A DNA stretch of 64,000 bases from Methanoregula sp. (GTDB lineage Archaea > Halobacteriota > Methanomicrobia > Methanomicrobiales > Methanospirillaceae): positions 124,001 through 188,000 of the forward strand of contig NZ_JALOCH010000005.1 in NCBI RefSeq assembly GCF_023227875.1, written 5' to 3'. The notes beneath the pieces were generated by a model. It ran no database searches. It was not told the DNA's origin and was given only the letters and a program-made list of their open reading frames with translations. Shown one piece after another: positions 58,542-64,000 of this stretch (positions are counted from its first letter, which is position 1; every line of letters starts with the position of its first letter). Both the position numbers and the translations under genes were made by a program.

Positions 58542-59426
58542 TTAGAGTACTTTGTGGAGCTCGATCTTGTACGGTCCGAGCGTGCCGCCAAAGTTGCCTG
58601 CTGAAATGAATTTCACACCGGGTACCATTGCTGCTGCCCTGACGCCGGCTCCCATTGCTGCTGCAACGGACTTCTCATCGACACCATCAATGACAATCTC
58701 GTATACTGCCTTGATGCCTGCGGGGATCTTCGAGTCTGCTACTTTCTCGCGGAGGGTCGGGCAATACTTCTCGTTTGTCGATGCAACCATGAACTTGTAC
58801 TTCAGGCTGCCGACCTTTGAACCGCTGCCGACGATCCCACCGGGAAAGCTGGTAATGACTCCCTTAACGTTGGCGATCGCATCCGAGGCTGCCTCGGCAC
58901 CTATGAGGGCTGCCATCTGGTTCTCGCCCATGACAAAGAAGTTACCGCCGGCAACACCCTTGACAATGCCGAACTCTTCCTCTCCGACATATTCGCCGTT
59001 CATGATCGGGATGACCCAGCACTTCCTGCCGCCAACTTCCTTCTGGTACTCATAGCCATCGCCAAAGAAGTGGAGCTTGACCGGGATCTTCTCTTCAGCA
59101 TCGGTGATGCCGTTGAAGACAGCAGTGGTCGGTGCAGTCAGGACGCACTCAGCAAGGCGTTCGACGACCTGTTCTTTCAGTTTCTTCTTGCTCGCACAGA
59201 TCAGGATTGCCACACCGGGCCGCCCGTCAGGGGTCTCGCTTGCCGGGACATCGCCCTCAATGCCTGCCTCGCAGGGGCAGCCGATTGCCGATGTTGCAAA
59301 CCCGGTTGCTTCGGTTGCTGCCTTCTTTGCCCATTCCTTTGTGACCGCAGTGATGATGATCCGGCATACCCAGGTCGGGAATGCCTCTGCGTAGGTATTG
59401 TCAATAGTAACGCCGTTGATTTCCAT
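58542..59426 (-). CDS. ftr: Formylmethanofuran:tetrahydromethanopterin formyltransferase
   Basis: 294 residues. Transfers the formyl group from formylmethanofuran to H4MPT, step two of CO2 reduction to methane. MEINGVTIDNTYAEAFPTWV, CPCEAGIEGDVPASETPDGR, PVKLHFFGDGYE, EYVGEEEFGIVKGVAGGN and VGSLKYKFMVASTNEKYCPT are typical. GGAGGTTATCTC precedes the ATG. Alone on the minus strand, divergent from the fwd/hdr operon. The 93-bp gap to the marker operon contains a possible terminator region of A-rich sequence. Confidence 0.97.
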   Translation of the reverse strand: MEINGVTIDNTYAEAFPTWVCRIIITAVTKEWAKKAATEATGFATSAIGCPCEAGIEGDVPASETPDGRPGVAILICASKKKLKEQVVERLAECVLTAPTTAVFNGITDAEEKIPVKLHFFGDGYEYQKEVGGRKCWVIPIMNGEYVGEEEFGIVKGVAGGNFFVMGENQMAALIGAEAASDAIANVKGVITSFPGGIVGSGSKVGSLKYKFMVASTNEKYCPTLREKVADSKIPAGIKAVYEIVIDGVDEKSVAAAMGAGVRAAAMVPGVKFISAGNFGGTLGPYKIELHKVL

Positions 59427-59780
59427 GAGATAACCTCCGGTACTACAAAGGTACCTTGATGGAGACTGAATAAATTTTCTAATTTGATTTTATTCATGAT
59501 TTATTCTTTATTCAGAACAGAGATCCATGAGAGCAGATGTATAAGTGCAGATGAGCGCAGAGAAAAAACGAAATAAAATTCAAAAAAGTACACGAGATCA
59601 TTTTAACTATATGTTTTTTGACATTAACCTGTTGAGCGGGTATTTAAACAAAAATAATAAAAACGTCTATAAAACGGTGGCTCATCCCCAGTAAATTTCA
59701 GAACATTTATCTATCATCTTCTACCACTTTTTGTTAGTCGATTTTAGAATCGATCTATAGCTGGTGCGTGAACGTCAAAA
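59427..59780. promoter_or_regulatory. Divergent regulatory region between ftr and the fwd/hdr operon
   Basis: 354 bp of AT-rich DNA without a gene. An inverted repeat TCGATT-TTAG-AATCGA at 59738-59753 lies just upstream of the rightward start and could be an operator. GGTACTACAAAGGTACC at 59439-59455 is an imperfect hairpin by the ftr start. AT-rich boxes near 59470-59480 (ftr side) and 59703-59712 are TATA candidates. The two arms control the same pathway, so coordinated control is likely. Confidence 0.45.
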
Positions 59781-60047
59781 ATGGCATTTGCAGTGCACAT
59801 AACAAAGGAACATTGTACTGGCTGTAATAATTGTGTGGTTGCTTGTCCTGTCGACGCAATTGAGTTTCATACATCAGAACCGGTCAATAATGGCAGGATC
59901 TGTGTAGTCAGGGACGGAGAATCCGCTATCCCTGGTTTCAGAGGGGAGCTCTTCCGCCGGTGTGGCGGTTGCGTCCAGGCGTGCCCATACGGTGTTATCA
60001 GAATTGCAGGCTTCCGGGAAGCAAAACCAGAGGCGAGTGTGCAATAA
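59781..60047 (+). CDS. Two-cluster ferredoxin, FwdG-like
   Basis: 88 residues with two 4Fe-4S motifs, CTGCNNCVVACPVDAI (about residues 12-27) and a second, more spaced CGGCVQACPYGVI (about 63-75), the latter preceded by a lone RRC. The size and cluster count match the FwdG subunit of formylmethanofuran dehydrogenase, and the following gene encodes the eight-cluster FwdF-like polyferredoxin. Start of a five-gene operon. Confidence 0.8.
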   Translation: MAFAVHITKEHCTGCNNCVVACPVDAIEFHTSEPVNNGRICVVRDGESAIPGFRGELFRRCGGCVQACPYGVIRIAGFREAKPEASVQ

Positions 60048-60069
60048 GAAACAGCGTGAGGGTTAATAC

Positions 60070-61242
60070 ATGGCATTGTTTCCAAAGTTTTCGAAAAAGA
60101 AGGATGGGGTAAACGTTGTGATGGAGCAGAGGCTCCTCCAGAACGTCAACAACCTTATTCTCAATGCAGAGACCTGCACGGGCTGCGGCATTTGTGTCGA
60201 CGCCTGTCCCGAGGAGGCAATCGTCCTCGGGCTCGTCGGTGCATCAAGGCGTGGTGCAATCAACTACGCGGCCCCGATCGACGTGGACGAGACCAAGTGT
60301 TCTTACTGTGGCGTCTGCGTCATCATGTGCCCGTTCAATGCATTGACACTGAAGGTGGATGGCCAGGAGAGACTCCCGATCGTCGAGAAGGAAGGTTTCC
60401 CCCAGTATGACATGAAGGCGGAGATCGACGACGAAAAATGCGTCAAGTGTACCATCTGTGAAGAGGTATGCCCCCGGGATGCCATCGATCGCAATGTCCC
60501 CGCGTACGAAGGAACCTATAAGGGACCCGTCGCTGGTGCAAAGCCCAAGTCGGCCGCGATGAAAAAGAAGACGACCTTTACCGTGGACAAGGAAAAGTGT
60601 TCGCTCTGTGGCCTGTGTGGTGCACTCTGCCCGGCAATCGTGGTGAAGCACAAGGAATTCACTGCGGAGTCCGGCAAGGTTGAAGGCGATGTGATCTGGG
60701 ACGAAACCAAATGCGACGCCTGCAAGGTGTGCGTTGAGGCATGCCCTGAGGAGTGCATCACTGTCGAACGCGAGATCATCTCCGACAAGATTGACGGTAA
60801 AGTCAGCATTGAACAGGACAACTGCTGCACCTGCAGATGGTGCGCAGTGAACTGCCCGACCGAGGCAATTACTGTCGAGAAGATTTTTGAGGGCGACATT
60901 GAGTTCCATGCAGAGAAATGCCCCGGCGGCTGCTCAACCTGTGCAGATATCTGCCCGGCAAACGCGATCTACCTGCCGACCCCCAAGGCCGCAGCCGACA
61001 TGAAACACGAGATCGAGCCGACCATCGCCGTGAACAAGGACTACTGTATCCTGTGTGGCGCCTGTGTCAATGCCTGCCCCGGTGAGGACATCATCGTCAT
61101 GCAGAGGAAGGGCATCCGTGTAAAAGGCACGGAGACCGACCTGTTCAAGAAGATAAAGGCAAAACTCTTCACCAAGAGGACCTCGAAGGTGAAAGAGGAG
61201 ATCAGCGGCCAGGTCAATATTAAAGTGATGGAGAAGGCGTGA
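60070..61242 (+). CDS. Polyferredoxin with eight 4Fe-4S motifs, FwdF-like
   Basis: 390 residues with eight Cx2Cx2Cx3C(P) motifs, for example CTGCGICVDACPEEA (first, about residue 36), CSYCGVCVIMCPFNA, CSLCGLCGALCP, CDACKVCVEACPEEC, CCTCRWCAVNCPTEA, CSTCADICPANA and CILCGACVNACPGED. This matches FwdF, the electron wire of formylmethanofuran dehydrogenase. It overlaps hdrC by 4 bases, so it may bridge Fwd and heterodisulfide reductase electron flow. Confidence 0.85.
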   Translation: MALFPKFSKKKDGVNVVMEQRLLQNVNNLILNAETCTGCGICVDACPEEAIVLGLVGASRRGAINYAAPIDVDETKCSYCGVCVIMCPFNALTLKVDGQERLPIVEKEGFPQYDMKAEIDDEKCVKCTICEEVCPRDAIDRNVPAYEGTYKGPVAGAKPKSAAMKKKTTFTVDKEKCSLCGLCGALCPAIVVKHKEFTAESGKVEGDVIWDETKCDACKVCVEACPEECITVEREIISDKIDGKVSIEQDNCCTCRWCAVNCPTEAITVEKIFEGDIEFHAEKCPGGCSTCADICPANAIYLPTPKAAADMKHEIEPTIAVNKDYCILCGACVNACPGEDIIVMQRKGIRVKGTETDLFKKIKAKLFTKRTSKVKEEISGQVNIKVMEKA

Positions 61243-61829
61243 GCATCATGGCACGAACAAAAGGTTACCCGGAAGCGCTGGAGAAGAAACTCAGCGAACA
61301 GAGATTTTTCCGTGAGGACTCGAATCCAGAGTTCACGAAGAACGTAAAGGCCATTTCACGCACCATCGCCCATATGTGCTACCAGTGTGGTACCTGCACC
61401 GGCTCCTGCCCGTCTGCACCCCGCAGCTCGTACCGTATCCGCAAGTTCATGCGGAGGGCAGTGCTTGGCCTTGAGAACGAGGCATTGACCGACCCGGATC
61501 TCTGGCTCTGTACAACCTGCTACAGCTGCTCTGACCGGTGCCCGCGGGACATCATCCCGACGGATGTCATCATGTCCATGAGGAACCTCGCATTCAAGCG
61601 GGATATTGTCCCCGTCAACTTCTTAAAGACCGTTCAGGCAATCTATTCCTCAGGCCACGGCGTCCCGAACAATGACGTCAACCGTGCAGCCCGTGAGAAA
61701 CTCGGACTGACCCGTGATCCGCCAACCACCCACATGTATCCGGAATATATGCCCGGTATCAGGAAGATCATTGACCACTACAAGTTGAAGGCCGAAGCCG
61801 ACCGGATTGTCAAGGAGAGGGAGGGCTAA
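61239..61829 (+). CDS. hdrC: Heterodisulfide reductase subunit C
   Basis: 196 residues with two 4Fe-4S motifs, CYQCGTCTGSCP (near residue 46) and CTTCYSCSDRCP (near residue 88). Carries electrons from HdrA to HdrB in the soluble heterodisulfide reductase that regenerates HS-CoM and HS-CoB. GTG-like overlap with the polyferredoxin gene. Followed by hdrB 3 bases on. Confidence 0.95.
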   Translation: MSIMARTKGYPEALEKKLSEQRFFREDSNPEFTKNVKAISRTIAHMCYQCGTCTGSCPSAPRSSYRIRKFMRRAVLGLENEALTDPDLWLCTTCYSCSDRCPRDIIPTDVIMSMRNLAFKRDIVPVNFLKTVQAIYSSGHGVPNNDVNRAAREKLGLTRDPPTTHMYPEYMPGIRKIIDHYKLKAEADRIVKEREG

Positions 61830-61832
61830 ACC

Positions 61833-62756
61833 ATGTCTGAAAATGGTATAAACCACAAGTTCGCATTCTATCTCGGATGCATTGCCCCCAACCGGTATCC
61901 CGGTGTCGAGTCCGCCTCCATCAAGGCGATGAAGAAACTTGGCGTGGAGCTCGTCCCCTTAAAGGGAGCAAGCTGCTGCCCAGCACCCGGTGCGTTCGGC
62001 TCGATCGACCTCGCTGTTTTCTATGCAATGGCAGCACGGAACCTCGTGCTCGCCGAGCAGATGAAGATGGATATCGCCCTTGTCTGCAATGGCTGTTACA
62101 AGTCGATCTGGGAGGTCAACCACAAGCTCAAGCACAACAAGGACCTCCGCGATGCAGTCAACGAAGTGCTCAAGGAAGTCGACATGGAGTACAAGGGTAC
62201 TATTAATGTCTACCACACTGCGGAGCTTCTCTATAATGACAAGTTTATTGGCGTTGACAAGATCCGCGACAGCGTAACAAACCCCCTGACCGGCGCACGC
62301 ATCGCAGTCCACTACGGCTGCCACCTGGTGAAACCCCACAAGGACCGTGAGTTCGAGAAGGAAGTCATGCTCAACACCGAGTGCCCGACCTGGATGGAAG
62401 AACTCGTTGCAGCGATTGGCGCAACCCCGGTCGAGTACCGTAACAAGATGATGTGCTGCGGTGCCGGCGGCGGTGTCCGCGGGTACGACATTGTTCACGC
62501 ACTGGACATAACGAACGAGAAGCTGATCAACCTGATGGAAGAGAAGGTAGACGCACTCACCGATATCTGCCCGTTCTGTCAGCTCCAGTTCGACCGCGGC
62601 CAGATCGAGATTCAGGAAAAGTTCGGCAAGACCTACAACCTGCCGGTTCTTCACTTCGCTGAACTCCTCGGTCTCGCACAGGGAATGAGCCCCCAGGAAC
62701 TCGGGCTGGACCTCCATGGTATCAGCTGCGAACCGCTCCTGCAGAAGGTGCTGTGA
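61833..62756 (+). CDS. hdrB: Heterodisulfide reductase subunit B
   Basis: 307 residues with the two CCG/CX35CCG-type domains that bind the noncubane clusters at the catalytic site: C-terminal MMCCGAGGGVRG with DICPFCQLQFDRG, and N-terminal SCCPAPGAFGSIDL with VCNGCYKSIWEV and HYGCHLVKPH. Reduces the CoM-S-S-CoB disulfide. Complete. Confidence 0.96.
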   Translation: MSENGINHKFAFYLGCIAPNRYPGVESASIKAMKKLGVELVPLKGASCCPAPGAFGSIDLAVFYAMAARNLVLAEQMKMDIALVCNGCYKSIWEVNHKLKHNKDLRDAVNEVLKEVDMEYKGTINVYHTAELLYNDKFIGVDKIRDSVTNPLTGARIAVHYGCHLVKPHKDREFEKEVMLNTECPTWMEELVAAIGATPVEYRNKMMCCGAGGGVRGYDIVHALDITNEKLINLMEEKVDALTDICPFCQLQFDRGQIEIQEKFGKTYNLPVLHFAELLGLAQGMSPQELGLDLHGISCEPLLQKVL

Positions 62757-62766
62757 GGTGGTAAAA

Positions 62767-64000
62767 ATGGCAGAAAAGAAAGCAACCACCAAGAAAGCCC
62801 CGTCCAAGAAAGAGGACACCAAGAAGGTAGCTCCCGTGAAACAGGAAGTCAAGAAAGCGGCAGCACCTGCCGCAAAGCCCAAGGCAGCTCCCGCAGCTGC
62901 TCCGGCAGCCGCAGCAGCCGGAAGCACGACCCAGCAGGGTGAAGCACGCATCGGTGTGTTCATCTGTCACTGCGGTACCAACATCGCCGGGTCGATGGAT
63001 ATACCGGCCGTGGAGGAATATGCAAAAATCCTCCCGAATGTAGCCTATGTTGACAACTATAAGTACATGTGCTCAATGCCCGGGCAGGCTGTGATTAGCA
63101 AGGCAGTCAAGGACAACCACCTTACCGGGGTTGTTGTTTCTGCATGCTCGCCCCGTCTCCATGAGCCGACCTTCAGGACGGCAACAAAGGAGGCCGGCCT
63201 GAACCCGTTCCGGTTCGAGATGGCAAACATCCGTGAGCAGAACTCATGGGTGCACATGCACGACCGCGAAGGTTCAACAGATAAGGCAAAGGATGCGATC
63301 CGGATTGCAGTAGCAAAAGCTTCACTCCTCCAGGACCTCTTCCCGAAGACTGTGCCCGTAGAAAAGGCCGCAATGGTCGTCGGAGCAGGGGTTGCCGGTA
63401 TGCAGGCAGCCCTTGACCTTGCAGCAGCAGGGATCAAGACCTACCTTGTCGAAGCCGATACCAGTATCGGCGGGCGCATGTCCCAGCTCGATAAGACCTT
63501 CCCGACACTTGACTGTTCGCAGTGTATCTTAACCCCGAAGATGGTGGATGTTGGCAGGGCCAGCATGATCGAACTCATGACCTGGTCCGAGGTCCATGAA
63601 GTAGAAGGATATATCGGCAACTTCGATGTTACCGTCCGCAAGAAGGCACGCGGGGTTATCACCCCCAAGGAAGCAGAAGCACGTGGCATTGTCGGTGGCG
63701 GCTGCAATGGTTGCGGTGACTGTGAAACAGCCTGCCCGGTTGTCAAGCCCAACGAATTCGAAGTGGGCATGAAACCACGGAAGGCGATCTACATTAACCA
63801 CCCGCAGGTCGTGCCCCTTCTCTACACTATCGACTTCAACTCCTGTGTCAAGTGCGGCATCTGTGTTACTGCGTGTGGTCCCGAGAAGCGTGCAATCGAT
63901 CTCGAGTCCAAGGACGAGTTCGTCAAGGTCAAGGTTGGAACGGTTATTCTCGCAACCGGCTATGACATCTTCCCCATCGAGAAGAAAGAAGAGTGGGGAT
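62767..64000 (+). CDS. hdrA: Heterodisulfide reductase subunit A (partial)
   Basis: Flavin-based electron-bifurcating subunit, cut by the right edge after 411 codons. The core begins with RIGVFICHCGTNIAGSMD (about residue 61), then MVVGAGVAGMQAALDLAAAG (FAD/NAD binding), TLDCSQCILTPKMVDV, GGGCNGCGDCETACPVVKP and the 4Fe-4S motif CVKCGICVTACGPEKRA. An additional ~60-residue Lys/Ala/Pro-rich N-terminal extension precedes the core. Start ATG 62767 after GAGGTGG. Downstream genes cannot be seen. Confidence 0.96.
   Translation, partial: MAEKKATTKKAPSKKEDTKKVAPVKQEVKKAAAPAAKPKAAPAAAPAAAAAGSTTQQGEARIGVFICHCGTNIAGSMDIPAVEEYAKILPNVAYVDNYKYMCSMPGQAVISKAVKDNHLTGVVVSACSPRLHEPTFRTATKEAGLNPFRFEMANIREQNSWVHMHDREGSTDKAKDAIRIAVAKASLLQDLFPKTVPVEKAAMVVGAGVAGMQAALDLAAAGIKTYLVEADTSIGGRMSQLDKTFPTLDCSQCILTPKMVDVGRASMIELMTWSEVHEVEGYIGNFDVTVRKKARGVITPKEAEARGIVGGGCNGCGDCETACPVVKPNEFEVGMKPRKAIYINHPQVVPLLYTIDFNSCVKCGICVTACGPEKRAIDLESKDEFVKVKVGTVILATGYDIFPIEKKEEWG

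Noticed and set aside
61959..62963. 334-residue frame opposite hdrB
   Set aside because: Antisense shadow of hdrB with an atypical Ala/Gly-rich composition.

Overview
The window comes from a methanogenic archaeon, most probably of the order Methanomicrobiales (Methanoregula-like; this placement is inference). The evidence is ftr (formylmethanofuran:H4MPT formyltransferase), an fwdG/fwdF-like ferredoxin pair fused into one operon with heterodisulfide reductase hdrCBA, a methanogenesis-marker-11 gene, an aks/leu-type 2-oxoacid elongation operon, archaeal tRNA endonuclease, archaeal Phe/Trp-tRNA synthetases, Shine-Dalgarno sites matching GGTGATC, and many secreted Thr/Pro-rich proteins with a C-terminal membrane anchor. 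No rRNA, tRNA or CRISPR array was found.

Layout. 1-5212 (minus): endA-trpS-pheS-pheT translation operon, pheT cut by the left edge. 5503-12768 (plus): six closely spaced genes: radical-SAM activase, DUF1257/Ycf35-like, Ycf46-like AAA ATPase, double WD40 propeller protein, HSP70/actin-like ATPase, DUF2997. This is the strongest candidate for an undescribed multi-protein system. 12818-17209: CAP-domain membrane protein, endonuclease IV, a G/C-palindrome field, a 310-bp MITE, a secreted protein and a metallo-beta-lactamase-fold enzyme. 17275-28935: accessory island with type I restriction genes hsdR, hsdS and hsdM (hsdM separated by about 2.7 kb), a broken nucleotide-cyclase-like gene, an hsdS remnant, small regulators, and a cassette of small unknown genes interspersed with many short hairpins of one recognisable family. 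28996-48151: mostly housekeeping and surface genes (flavoprotein, DEAD-box helicase, NAPRTase, YkgJ-type Cys-cluster proteins, dCMP deaminase, DNA polymerase IV next to Nre, RMD1-like, PEGA protein, CorA-like, RNase III). 48218-49224: an intact-looking IS5-type element with 8-bp target duplication, whose termini match the MITE at 15190-15499. 49283-49750: msrB.

49846-58448 (minus) is a nine-gene operon in which every junction overlaps: two GVDDTD-motif proteins (one is methanogenesis marker 11), a radical-SAM protein, an IorA-like TPP enzyme, an AksA/LeuA-type synthase, aconitase-like large and small subunits, an unknown protein, and a LeuB/AksF-type dehydrogenase. The content suggests coenzyme B (7-mercaptoheptanoyl chain) synthesis, with candidates for its poorly known later steps. 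58542-64000 carries ftr and, divergently, the fwdG/fwdF-hdrCBA energy-metabolism operon; hdrA runs off the right edge.

All functional calls rest on reading motifs and family resemblance by eye; no database search was run.
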